56,774 nt of DNA. It comes from Bacteroidales bacterium. GTDB taxonomy: Bacteria; Bacteroidota; Bacteroidia; Bacteroidales; Muribaculaceae. The notes below the pieces were generated by a model that did not search any database, was not told where the DNA came from, and saw only the letters and a list, made by a program, of their open reading frames with translations. The stretch's first letter is position 1. Each line of letters starts with the position of its first letter. The position numbers and the translations under genes were made by a program. The stretch spans positions 1-56,774 of the forward strand of contig JAUNFY010000011.1 of the NCBI GenBank assembly GCA_030524805.1. The letters run 5' to 3'. Positions 1 through 7,849 of this stretch are shown here, piece after piece.

Positions 1-51
1 AGCAAAGGACTGAAAATCCTTGTGTCCCCGGTTCGATTCCTGGTGGCACCA
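1..51 (+). tRNA. tRNA-Phe (GAA), 3' part
   Basis: This is the 3' two thirds of a tRNA cut by the window edge. The anticodon arm is a 5-bp stem AAGGA/TCCTT around the loop CTGAAAA, which gives anticodon GAA (Phe). It is followed by a short variable loop, a T-loop TTCGATT and the acceptor strand TGGCACC with discriminator A at 51. CCA is not encoded. The 5' acceptor and D-arm lie before the window. Confidence 0.93.
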
Positions 52-57
52 CCTCAA

Positions 58-96
58 AAATCGCCAAGTATCTAAATCACAGATACTTGGCGATTT
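58..96 (+). terminator. Long perfect hairpin after tRNA-Phe
   Basis: A perfect 16-bp inverted repeat (58-73 and 81-96) encloses a 7-base loop seven bases after the tRNA. Its position suggests a transcription terminator or 3' processing hairpin. The T-run after it is weak (TTTCTGATTT). Confidence 0.6.
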
Positions 97-230
97 CTGA
101 TTTAATGAGATTCGGGCGAGTTACCTATTACGATGCGCCTTGAACGGTACTCAACCGACCTGAATGAGTCGAAATTGAATTATTTAACATCATTAGCCAA
201 TCCGGTTATATATTTAATATTACACGAACC

Positions 231-926
231 ATGTCACGAGATCATGAACTAAAAAAGCGGAATATTTTTGACAAGAATAATTACATACGACGGGCAAACA
301 CGCAAAACCATTGGGTAGATTTCTTTTATAAAAAGATGAGTAAATTTGTCGATGCCTTTGGTGAAGAATTTAACATAGTAATCTATTGGCATGACAAAGA
401 AACCATATCTTATTACTCCATTCCGTATTCTTACATGAAAAGTATTCTTGTTGAAGACAATCTTGACAACAGGAGAAGATGGGTATTCTCGATATATAAA
501 GGTGATATCTTGCACTTACATAAAGGAGGGATAACGTGTAATATTAAAACATTTCTGAAGACTTCAACTGATGTCAATTTTGATCCAATAATAAACCTCG
601 AATCGTCCGAAGAAGGAAAAAGAAAATTGAAACTCCATAAAATTTTGGAGCGAGATAAAAGTTTTATCAATAAAATCAAACGCGAATACTACGATTCAAA
701 TAATGAAATGCCATGTCAAATATGCGGTTTTTCATTTAGAGGAAGGTATGGCGAATTAGGTGTTGGTTATATCGAAGCTCACCATACAATTCCTCTTTCA
801 GAGTTAGACGAAGCCACAAAGACAAAGAAAGAAGATATCATATTTGTATGTGCAAACTGCCATAGGATGTTACATCGAAGGATTCCGGTTATTCCGGATG
901 ATTATCTACGTAGCAAGCTTATTTAG
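231..926 (+). CDS. HNH endonuclease domain protein
   Basis: A 231-residue protein. The C-terminal third has a complete HNH nuclease signature: CxxC at about 161-164 (CQICG), the His-His pair in IEAHHTIP at about 182-189, and CANCHRMLH at about 207-215. This pattern gives a zinc-stabilised beta-beta-alpha-metal nuclease fold acting on DNA. The N-terminal 150 residues are charged and not recognised; in related McrA-like enzymes such a region recognises target DNA. It is AT-rich and sits alone behind tRNA-Phe, a common place for acquired genes. It may be a restriction or defence nuclease, but no partner gene is visible. The ATG at 231 gives the longest frame, and no clear ribosome binding site is seen. 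Confidence 0.8.
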   Translation: MSRDHELKKRNIFDKNNYIRRANTQNHWVDFFYKKMSKFVDAFGEEFNIVIYWHDKETISYYSIPYSYMKSILVEDNLDNRRRWVFSIYKGDILHLHKGGITCNIKTFLKTSTDVNFDPIINLESSEEGKRKLKLHKILERDKSFINKIKREYYDSNNEMPCQICGFSFRGRYGELGVGYIEAHHTIPLSELDEATKTKKEDIIFVCANCHRMLHRRIPVIPDDYLRSKLI

Positions 927-1229
927 ACCTTGAGAGCATAGTTTCAAGAATTCGTTTGTCCATTATCAATTATTGAGATAACGAAGGTAAGAATTTTTTT
1001 GCACACTGCACTATCCTTCACGTGAGTTGGGATCAAAACGCATTAAATAACATTTCAGGGGTGGGAATAATGCACTATTTAACACTGCAAAATCCGGTAG
1101 ACTCAAGATTTATACTTACCTTGCATCTGAAAGGAGAACTTTGATAAGCTAAGGCACGATGTCTCATCAAGGGAGTGGGGACAGGTCTAAAGGTTGAAGA
1201 GAAATAAGACCGCCGATGAATATTCAATT
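927..1229. other. Intergenic region, nothing recognised
   Basis: About 300 AT-rich bases lie between the convergent HNH and DUF488 genes. I see no coding frame, RNA gene or convincing terminator. Confidence 0.5.
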
Positions 1230-1598
1230 TTACTTGGAGGGATTTTCTGACACAAGCAAATCGCGCAGGACTACGGCATTGTTGTGAACCTCGTCATGTG
1301 ACGAGTAAAGAAGAGTTACCTTTGACTTGCCGCTAATCGCTTCCTTCAGATTGGCAAAGGCCGGATTCGACAGCAACTCCTGTCTGTATCGTTTCTCGAA
1401 TTCCGTCCATTCTGTCTGCGGATTGGCATGGAACCATTCGCGCAGCTCGGTTGATGGTGCGATTTCTTTGTCCCACCAATCATAATGAAATGTCTCATGC
1501 GATAGCCCTCTCGGCCACAGTCGGTCGATATATATTCTGAACCCGTCGTCAGCAGATGCAGGTTCATAAGCCCTTTTTATGTTTATAATCTGTTTCAT
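1230..1598 (-). CDS. DUF488 family protein (YeaO-like)
   Basis: A 122-residue protein matching the short DUF488/YeaO family in length and motifs: an early IYIDRLWPRGLS segment, then WDKEIAPSTELREWF, and VTLLYSSHDEVHN near the C-terminus, where the conserved histidine lies. The family is widespread and cytoplasmic and has no established reaction. It is transcribed towards the HNH gene and divergently from hcp. A perfect 19-base tandem duplication covers the start codon, so an out-of-frame copy of the same ATG lies 19 bases upstream. This could reduce or alter initiation. Confidence 0.85.
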   Translation of the reverse strand: MKQIINIKRAYEPASADDGFRIYIDRLWPRGLSHETFHYDWWDKEIAPSTELREWFHANPQTEWTEFEKRYRQELLSNPAFANLKEAISGKSKVTLLYSSHDEVHNNAVVLRDLLVSENPSK

Positions 1599-1617
1599 TG
1601 TTTATAATCTGTTTCAT
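1580..1617. repeat. 19-bp tandem duplication over a start codon
   Basis: TGTTTATAATCTGTTTCAT occurs twice back to back (1580-1598 and 1599-1617). On the minus strand each copy contains ATG. The inner copy starts the DUF488 gene and the outer one is out of frame with it. Confidence 0.9.
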
Positions 1618-1797
1618 TATAAGTGTAACAACTTATTCCCTGTAAGGTTGGATCTTGCATCAGGAAGTATGGTGAACCATTGCTGAATTGAGTGCGTTTT
1701 TATGTCATGACTTCATATCGTTTGCCATCAGCAACAGTGACTATATGAAGGTTTAATCTGACGTTAATTCGTATTTAATAAAAACGTGAAAAAGACT

Positions 1798-3447
1798 ATG
1801 GAAAACCGACCTGCAATGTTCTGCTATCAATGTCAGGAGACGGCACGTGGCAAAGGTTGCGAGCTTCAGGGTGTATGCGGCAAACATGCCGACACATCCG
1901 CAAGAATGGATCTGCTGCTTTATGCTGTCCGTGGCATTGCTATAATCAACCGCGCATTGCGCGAGAAGGGAGACCCGGACCGCGACGCGAGCCATTTCGT
2001 GATTGACGCGCTGTTTACCACAATTACTAACGCGAACTTCGACAACGGCTCTCTCGACCGTTATATCCGCAGGGCGTTTGAACTGAAAAACATCCTTGCC
2101 GGCACCGCCAAAAAACGAGGAATTGAGCTTCCCGCCCTCCCGCAAGTGGAATTTTTCGCCACACCTGACGAGGCTGACAAATGTGAATCATTCACCGGTG
2201 TCCTTGCCGAACCCAACGAGGATATACGCGGTCTGAAGCAACTTGCGATATACGGCTGCAAGGGCATGTCGGCCTACGCACGCCATGCCGCCAATCTCGG
2301 ATACGAGGAAGAGGATGTGTATGCAATCATAGAAAATGCCATGGCGGAGACCGCACGTCCCGACATGAGCGTTGAAGAACTGTTGTCGTTGGTGCTTGAA
2401 GTAGGCGACGGCGGTGTGAAAGTGATGGATCTTCTCGATCGCGCCAACACCTCGACGTATGGTAATCCCGAAGTCACGAAGGTTGACATCGGCGTGCGAA
2501 ACCGTCCCGGAATACTCATCAGCGGCCACGACCTCAAGGATTTGGAAGAACTGCTGGAGCAGACAAAGGATAAGGGAGTGGATGTATATACCCACTCCGA
2601 GATGCTCCCCGGACACTATTATCCGTTTTTCAAGAAATATCCTCACTTTGCCGGAAACTATGGCAACGCATGGTGGAAGCAGACCACCGAGTTTGAGAAA
2701 TTCAACGGTGTCTTCCTCTTCACTACCAATTGCATCGTGCCTCCTCGCGGCAACTGCACCTACATGGACCGCGTATATACAACAGGTGTCGTCGGTATGC
2801 CCGGCACTCATCATATCCCCGACGGGCATCCGAAAGACTTCTCCGAACTAATCGCGCACGCGCAAAAATGTCAGCCACCCACGGAAATTGAACATGGCGA
2901 GATAACCGGAGGTTTCGCACATCATCAGGTGGTGGCCCTCGCCCCGAAGATTATCGACCTTATCAGCCGTGGCAAGATTCGCAAGTTCGTAGTCATGGCC
3001 GGCTGCGACGGGCGCATGCCGAGCCGCGATTATTATACCAAGTTTGCCGAGGCGTTGCCGGAAGATTGCGTCATTCTTACGGCAGGTTGTGCCAAGTACC
3101 GTTACATCAAACTTCCGCTCGGCGACATCGAAGGCGTGCCACGAGTGCTCGATGCCGGACAGTGCAACGATTCATACTCGCTCGTGCGCATAGCCCTTGC
3201 ACTGAAAGACGCCCTGAAAGTACCGTCGGTCAACGACCTTCCGATTGTCTATAACATAGCATGGTACGAACAGAAAGCGGTGATAGTGCTTCTGGCACTG
3301 CTATCGCTCGGTGTGCAAAACATTCACACCGGCCCGACACTTCCGGCTTTCTTCACTCCCGACATTCTGAAAGTGCTGCAGGAGAAATTCCACATCGGCA
3401 CAATCTCAACCGTTGAAGATGACATTAAAAACCTCATCGATCAATAA
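1798..3447 (+). CDS. hcp: Hydroxylamine reductase (hybrid cluster protein)
   Basis: Hcp carries a [4Fe-4S] and a hybrid 4Fe-2S-2O cluster. It is tied to detoxification of nitric oxide or hydroxylamine in anaerobes. The N-terminal cysteines are C9, C12, C21 and C27 (C-x2-C-x8-C-x5-C), the arrangement of the class from strict anaerobes. Hybrid-cluster ligands are visible in HSEMLPGHYYPFF, TTNCIVPP, the GCDGRMPSRDYY segment, TAGCAKYRY and GQCNDSYS. Length is 549 residues from the ATG at 1798. A GTG at 1786 would add MKKT, but the homologous N-terminus fits the ATG. It stands alone, without a visible hcr reductase or nsrR-type regulator. Confidence 0.95.
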   Translation: MENRPAMFCYQCQETARGKGCELQGVCGKHADTSARMDLLLYAVRGIAIINRALREKGDPDRDASHFVIDALFTTITNANFDNGSLDRYIRRAFELKNILAGTAKKRGIELPALPQVEFFATPDEADKCESFTGVLAEPNEDIRGLKQLAIYGCKGMSAYARHAANLGYEEEDVYAIIENAMAETARPDMSVEELLSLVLEVGDGGVKVMDLLDRANTSTYGNPEVTKVDIGVRNRPGILISGHDLKDLEELLEQTKDKGVDVYTHSEMLPGHYYPFFKKYPHFAGNYGNAWWKQTTEFEKFNGVFLFTTNCIVPPRGNCTYMDRVYTTGVVGMPGTHHIPDGHPKDFSELIAHAQKCQPPTEIEHGEITGGFAHHQVVALAPKIIDLISRGKIRKFVVMAGCDGRMPSRDYYTKFAEALPEDCVILTAGCAKYRYIKLPLGDIEGVPRVLDAGQCNDSYSLVRIALALKDALKVPSVNDLPIVYNIAWYEQKAVIVLLALLSLGVQNIHTGPTLPAFFTPDILKVLQEKFHIGTISTVEDDIKNLIDQ

Positions 3448-3552
3448 ACTGACGATGGAACTTCCCGACTACCGGGTATTTCCACTATGTGGAGTAGGTA
3501 AAGACAGTCTCAGGACAGTTGACTGACTGCAATCAAAATAAGAAAATCAGGA

Positions 3553-3591
3553 ACAGGTGTCGGCATCGATTTTGCGTATGCCGGCACTTGT
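3553..3591 (+). terminator. Stem-loop downstream of hcp
   Basis: A 14-bp stem with two G-U pairs (3553-3566 with 3578-3591) lies about 105 bases after the hcp stop. It is followed by TTTATGGTTTT. This is probably the hcp terminator. Confidence 0.5.
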
Positions 3592-3730
3592 GATTTATGG
3601 TTTTGCCTTACCTACAAGCGATTCGGTCAAAAAAGACTTACCGGATTTAACCATAATCCCGCGATGAATATGTGATGACATCAACCGAAAATCAGCCAGG
3701 GCAACAAGTAGAATCATTTAACATGAGAAA

Positions 3731-3862
3731 AATTGTAATTCAGCAGTTATGGATAGCATCTATAGAGTCATGAATAAACCCCTTCCCATCCCGAACAGAA
3801 AAGTTAAAGATGATATCGCCGATGGTACTATGAAAATGGGAGAGTAGGTAATGCCAACAATT
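3731..3862 (+). rRNA. Isolated, divergent 5S rRNA-like sequence
   Basis: The segment 3780-3850 carries the hallmark blocks of Bacteroidales 5S rRNA in order: a CTTCCCAT-CCCGAACAG block, AAGTTAA, CGCCGATGGTACT and GGGAGAGTAGG. Helix II (CATCT/AGATG) is retained with changed bases. Helix IV is shortened to CTAT-GAAA-ATGG, a neat GAAA-loop stem. The ends AATTGT (3731) and ACAATT (3857) can close a helix I. No 16S, 23S or tRNA lies beside it, since hcp ends 284 bases upstream. It may be a functional orphan 5S gene, a decaying copy, or an RNA derived from 5S. The helix I segment is only partly complementary, so decay is possible. Confidence 0.6.
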
Positions 3863-4128
3863 CTATCCGAAGTCCCACCGAATATTTGGTCGCTTAATGT
3901 TAATCATAGGGGGATAGTTATGATGAATTAGAGCTTGAAACCTTTTTAGGATATATCAGGGGATTTACTTTTACTCATATCTATCATAAAAATTTGGTGG
4001 TAGCTTTAAAGCCAAACGAAAATAAAGAAAAGCCACTCTAAATAAATGAACTGACTTTTATTAGATAAACATCATTTAATTAGCTAATTTTAGCACTGTG
4101 TCGATCCCTTCAAACTAACTAATACGTT
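3863..4128. other. AT-rich intergenic with a possible gene fragment
   Basis: There is no intact gene. From about 3924 to 4041 one frame reads about 38 residues with normal composition (LETFLGYIRGFTFTHIYHKN and onward) to a stop, but it has no start codon and an upstream stop. It may be the tail of a lost gene; I do not recognise it. Confidence 0.3.
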
Positions 4129-4596
4129 TTATTCGTCTATGTCGGTTGGTTGGTCGTCAATCGCGTGGATGATTTCGAGTTTTAAGTCTTCGGGGTAGTC
4201 TTCGTTTGCCATGTAGCAGGTTATGATGCGCTGTAGCAGGTCTTTGTCGATGCGTCCGGCTGCTACATGGTAGATGATGGCTTCCATGCACTGCATGAAG
4301 TTGTAGGCGTGCCAGTAATAGCCGTTATGAACAAGGAACCAGACTCCGATTGTCAGTGCCACGCGCTTGTTGGAGTCCTCGAAATAATGACCGGTGCATA
4401 AGCCGAACACAAGATATGTGAGTTTGTCAACGAATGTAGGATAATACAGGTCGTTCTGAATAAAGTCGAGCACTTTTCTGATTCCTCCCTCATCCTTGAC
4501 GCCGCTCAAGCCACCGCCACTGGCAGCTACCGTCTTTGCATAGACCACAAGAGCCTCATCATAGTCTATGTATTTCAGCCCCTCAGTTCTCATCAT
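4129..4596 (-). CDS. Fic/DOC family protein (death-on-curing type)
   Basis: A 155-residue protein with a complete Fic/Doc active-site motif, HYFEDSNKR, with the catalytic histidine at about residue 70, and a preceding helix rich in hydrophobics. Enzymes of this fold transfer AMP or phosphate groups to proteins; the short Doc branch phosphorylates EF-Tu and acts as a toxin. Length fits Doc-like proteins (about 125-160). Its start overlaps the end of the upstream gene by 14 bases, so the two are translated from one message. The neighbour, a DNA-binding-type protein, is the likely regulator or antidote. No separate Phd-like antitoxin is visible. Confidence 0.85.
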   Translation of the reverse strand: MMRTEGLKYIDYDEALVVYAKTVAASGGGLSGVKDEGGIRKVLDFIQNDLYYPTFVDKLTYLVFGLCTGHYFEDSNKRVALTIGVWFLVHNGYYWHAYNFMQCMEAIIYHVAAGRIDKDLLQRIITCYMANEDYPEDLKLEIIHAIDDQPTDIDE

Positions 4597-5605
4597 CGTC
4601 AGCTTGTTTCAGGCGTTTCAGTACTTCTCGGTTGGCTTCGAGGATATTGTCGAAGTCTATTGAAGTATCACCGATGAATTTATCAAATTCATCAGGCGTG
4701 ACGGCTCGAAGATACTCGGCAAGATTGCCATGCCATGCATCACGGAATGCAACGTCACGTGATGCCATTTTGGATCTTGCATCATTTATGAATGGCTCCA
4801 TCATCGGAGCGGATGCCAATTTGTCGATAATAGCCTTGACTTCTTCTATGGTCAGTTGCTTATTTCCATTATTGGAGTAGCCGTTCACAATCTCATGTGC
4901 CACACCATTCTCAAATGATGAAATGCACAGTAAAACTTCCGCATAAAGTGTATGCCTCACATTCTCTTCGTTCTGCAAACGAAGCACCTCACGATATTCT
5001 TTGGCATTTTCCCGGAAGACCGCCTTATAAATCAAGTCGGTTATCTGCTCATACTTATATGTAGGAAGTCCGTCAACATATTTGCCGACAGCCTGAGTGA
5101 AATTCTTGCGATAGTTTTCGCTCTTTATTGCGGTTGGCAGGTAATCCCGGTCGCGCCAGTTGATGTATTTGGTACCACCTCCGGCACGACTATTGATTGT
5201 TGCGATAACGATATCAAGTATCCGCGTGCGTAACTGTTTCGCTTTTTCGCTCTCTGTGAGGAGCATACCGATATTCAGGAATGCACGGAACGGGAAAATT
5301 CCAAGTTGCCGTGTATACTTAGGGACATTAATGTCCCCAACAAAATGCAACTTTAATTCTTTCAGTGAATTACCCTCACTTAAAAAGTATCCATTATCTC
5401 GAAGTTCATCTCCGTGCACCTGCACATAACGCTTAATCGTTCGTTCATCGACATCATAAAATTCAGCGACCATTTTAGTCGTGAAAAGAAGTTGTTCATG
5501 AAAACGCAGGCCATTAACATCCAAGTTTTCTTGGATGGCTTGAAGGGCATAATTGTTGTTCAGCACGTTCTGCCGCTCGATATTTGATACTGTAAGATCG
5601 TTCAT
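4583..5605 (-). CDS. Putative DNA-binding protein (RhuM-like) paired with Fic
   Basis: A 340-residue protein from the ATG at 5605. Residues about 35-75 read as a helix-turn-helix-like start (TTKMVAEFYDVDERTIKRYV), similar to the first part of RhuM/ORF6N-type proteins that often sit beside Fic genes. The middle contains LGIFPFRAFLNIGMLLTESEKA and a charged region. The C-terminus ends in an acidic tail. I infer it is the regulatory or neutralising partner of the Fic protein it overlaps; no direct evidence of antitoxin activity is visible. An in-frame upstream codon at 5641 exists, but the promoter motif at 5612-5619 would lie inside that extension, so 5605 is preferred. Confidence 0.65.
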   Translation of the reverse strand: MNDLTVSNIERQNVLNNNYALQAIQENLDVNGLRFHEQLLFTTKMVAEFYDVDERTIKRYVQVHGDELRDNGYFLSEGNSLKELKLHFVGDINVPKYTRQLGIFPFRAFLNIGMLLTESEKAKQLRTRILDIVIATINSRAGGGTKYINWRDRDYLPTAIKSENYRKNFTQAVGKYVDGLPTYKYEQITDLIYKAVFRENAKEYREVLRLQNEENVRHTLYAEVLLCISSFENGVAHEIVNGYSNNGNKQLTIEEVKAIIDKLASAPMMEPFINDARSKMASRDVAFRDAWHGNLAEYLRAVTPDEFDKFIGDTSIDFDNILEANREVLKRLKQADDDEN

Positions 5606-5611
5606 AGATTG

Positions 5612-5641
5612 CAAATTTACAAAATTTATTTGGATTATCAA
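5612..5641 (-). promoter_or_regulatory. Promoter of the Fic operon
   Basis: On the minus strand there is a TTG at 5641-5639, a 19-base spacer and TAAATTTG (5619-5612), the Bacteroidales sigma-ABfr pattern. Only six bases separate the -7 motif from the ATG at 5605, so the message would be leaderless or nearly so. Confidence 0.6.
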
Positions 5642-5858
5642 TCGTACAATTCAATATATCAGAAGACTTCGCCTTTGTCATGCGCCATCATTCAAGCCCA
5701 CGCTATAGCCTCGCAACCCCAAACTTTAACAGAGTTTATCTATAACAGCATGATGAAACCGTTAGCTCTACTTGACTTGACCGAGTCAAATGTGATGAAT
5801 CTGCCGAAAATTGGCCCGGGTATCATGCAGAATCGTTATAATCTTCAAAATAATTTCG

Positions 5859-6126
5859 TAATTTTGCATTTGGATAGGCGCAGGTCTATCCACGACATTT
5901 TGGTAAATCAGAAGCGGTATGCTCTCTTGTAGGTTGAGAACGTAGGAAATTCAAGATACTGCATAAGGATGACATAGCGGTTCTCGCGCATACGGCGTGG
6001 GCTGCTGTAACAACATCTATATCCAGGGTTTCCTACGACCTCCAATTAAGACGTGGCATTGGCAGTCCGCGCTTCGGCATTTTAATAATCAGCTCAATCG
6101 GACTGATGGGCATAATTCAATAGACT
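5859..6126 (+). other. Promoter and long structured leader, possible ncRNA
   Basis: A -7 motif TAATTTTG (5859-5866) lies about 260 bases before the DJ-1 gene, with no coding frame between. The leader contains a perfect 9-bp pair CGTAGGAAA (5941-5949) with TTTCCTACG (6029-6037), which closes a domain of about 97 bases. It also has a local repeat GGATAG/CTATCC near the predicted transcript start. It could be a structured 5' leader of the DJ-1 gene or a separate small RNA. I do not recognise a known riboswitch. The remaining part, 5642-5858, shows nothing beyond a TTGACT/AGTCAA hairpin near 5775. Confidence 0.35.
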
Positions 6127-6720
6127 ATGAACAACGAAATATTATATATTCTGCTTCCGGATTTTGCGGAGCATGAGATGGTTTATCTTGCTGAGGCGGT
6201 TACTTCCGATGAGTATGCACTGAAAGATAATCCGAAATATGTCAACAAGTTTGTCGCACCGACAATGGAGCCTGTCAAATCAATCGGAGGTTTCCGTCTG
6301 CTGCCTGACTATTCATTCGACACAATGCCGGAAGACTATGCCGCTCTCGTTCTTATCGGCGGTTTCGGATGGGCCACACCGATTGCCGACAAAGTTGTGT
6401 CCATGGTCAAGCACGCCATCGAGAAAGGGAAAATTGTCGGAGCCATCTGCAATGCTGCCTCATTCATGGCTAAACATGGCTTTCTCAACAATATCAAGCA
6501 CACCGGCAATGGTCCTGACCAGTTGAAGATATGGGGCGGAGAAAACTACACTAACCCCGATGGATATGTCAATGCACAAGCCGTCTCGGAGGCCAACATC
6601 GTGACTGCCAACGGTTCGGCTACACTTGAATTTGCCAAGGAACTGTTGTCGCTGCTTGAAAACGACACCCCGGAGCGAATCGAGATGTACTATCAGTTCT
6701 ACAAGCAAGGTTTCTGCTAG
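6127..6720 (+). CDS. DJ-1/PfpI family protein
   Basis: A 197-residue protein with the flavodoxin-like class I glutamine-amidotransferase fold of the DJ-1/PfpI superfamily. The sequence starts ILYILLPDFAEHEM, has a glycine-rich ALVLIGGFGW turn, and the nucleophile elbow GAICNAASFMA with the reactive cysteine at about 108. Members act as glyoxalases, chaperones or stress proteins in the cytoplasm; the exact role here cannot be read. It is followed by 20 bases and then the YwqG-family gene, probably in one operon. A long, structured leader precedes it. Confidence 0.88.
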   Translation: MNNEILYILLPDFAEHEMVYLAEAVTSDEYALKDNPKYVNKFVAPTMEPVKSIGGFRLLPDYSFDTMPEDYAALVLIGGFGWATPIADKVVSMVKHAIEKGKIVGAICNAASFMAKHGFLNNIKHTGNGPDQLKIWGGENYTNPDGYVNAQAVSEANIVTANGSATLEFAKELLSLLENDTPERIEMYYQFYKQGFC

Positions 6721-6740
6721 CTATTCAAATAGATAAGACA

Positions 6741-7589
6741 ATGAAAGACAAGATACTTCAATTAAGACAGAATTGTATAGCCCTCGACATTGAGGGTAAG
6801 GCAAAATATAAACTATGCGGTACCCGGTTCGGAGGTAAACCCGATGTGCCGGATGGCTTCATTTGGCCTCGATTCGAGTGCGAGGACGAGGATGGTGTGA
6901 CTACCAACCGCCCATTGTCGTTTATGGTGCAGTTCAACTGTGAGGATTTTGCAAAATATGATTCAGAACGCTTGCTTCCTGATCACGGACTGCTCTCTTT
7001 TTTCTATGAGATGGATAGCCAACGCTGGGGGTTTGATCCGAACGACAAAGGTTGTGCCCGCGTATTTTGGTTCGAGGATACGTCCGCATTAGCCACTGCT
7101 GAATTTCCGGACGATCTGGAAGACGATTTCAAATTTCCTATGGTGAGGGTAAAAATGGAGAAAGGGGTCTCATTCCCTTCCGAAGATGATTTTAACGTAA
7201 TTTTCCCTGGGGAAAATGAGAATGATGAGTTTGAAGATGCATTCGAACAAGCTACCGGAATAGCGGTTTATGATGCAGGGGGCGGTTCCCAGTTGCTTGG
7301 TTGGCCCGATGTGATTCAAGGCACAATGTTTGACGAATGTGAGTTCGTAACACAAGGCTATTACATGGGAAACTCTGAAGGATATGCTGTAATTCCAGAG
7401 GCAATACGCAAAGAAGTTGAACTGACAGCCCATGAAAGATGGAGATTGCTTTTGCAATTAGACACTGTTGAATGCGGTGATTTTGAACTGATGTTCGGCG
7501 ATTGCGGCCATCTGTATTTCTATATCACAAAGGAAGACTTGAAAGAGAGACGGTTCGACAATATCTGGCTTATTTCCCAATGTTGCTGA
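6741..7589 (+). CDS. YwqG/DUF1963 family protein
   Basis: A 282-residue protein. The start (KYKLCGTRFGGKPDVPDGFIWP), the LSFMVQFNCEDFA segment, the GLLSFFYEMDSQRWGFDPND block and the LLLQLD...MFGDCGHLYFYI C-terminus match the YwqG family (DUF1963), whose members are cytoplasmic and of unknown biochemical role. It is encoded 20 bases behind the DJ-1 gene and 55 bases before the small membrane protein, suggesting a shared transcript. No signal peptide is seen. Confidence 0.85.
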   Translation: MKDKILQLRQNCIALDIEGKAKYKLCGTRFGGKPDVPDGFIWPRFECEDEDGVTTNRPLSFMVQFNCEDFAKYDSERLLPDHGLLSFFYEMDSQRWGFDPNDKGCARVFWFEDTSALATAEFPDDLEDDFKFPMVRVKMEKGVSFPSEDDFNVIFPGENENDEFEDAFEQATGIAVYDAGGGSQLLGWPDVIQGTMFDECEFVTQGYYMGNSEGYAVIPEAIRKEVELTAHERWRLLLQLDTVECGDFELMFGDCGHLYFYITKEDLKERRFDNIWLISQCC

Positions 7590-7644
7590 TAAAGGCAACT
7601 ATAGTCCTTTAAAAATAATCAAGAAAATGAATAATAAAGTGGAT

Positions 7645-7836
7645 ATGAAGACATTAAGGTTTTACCGGATAATGCAGTATGTATTTGCTGCAATTGCAAT
7701 AATCGTATTCATAAGGGCTTGTTTCGATGCTTTCAATTCTCTTGCACCTATGTCGTGCGTAGCGACAGCATCAGCCGCATCAATAATATTCGGACGTAGA
7801 GTGCGACAACTGACCGAAAATAAATCAAAAGATTGA
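7645..7836 (+). CDS. Small single-span membrane protein, copy 1
   Basis: A 63-residue protein from the ATG at 7645. One hydrophobic helix (about 10-24) is followed by a Cys and a conserved block SLAPMSCVATASAASIIFG, then a basic tail GRRVRQL. A closely similar protein is encoded at 35983-36174, with most residues identical. An ATG at 7627 would add six residues, but the copy at 36 kb starts at MKT, which supports 7645. Function is unknown; the pattern suggests an inner-membrane protein with a small-residue second helix. Confidence 0.7.
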   Translation: MKTLRFYRIMQYVFAAIAIIVFIRACFDAFNSLAPMSCVATASAASIIFGRRVRQLTENKSKD

Positions 7837-7849
7837 ACATATAACGTAT

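Noticed and set aside
1-230. Integration (att) site at tRNA-Phe
   Set aside because: No integrase and no second copy of the tRNA 3' end were found in the window.
5609-5932. 107-codon plus-strand frame upstream of the DJ-1 gene
   Set aside because: It spans promoter motifs on both strands and has no family resemblance; the region looks like regulatory DNA.
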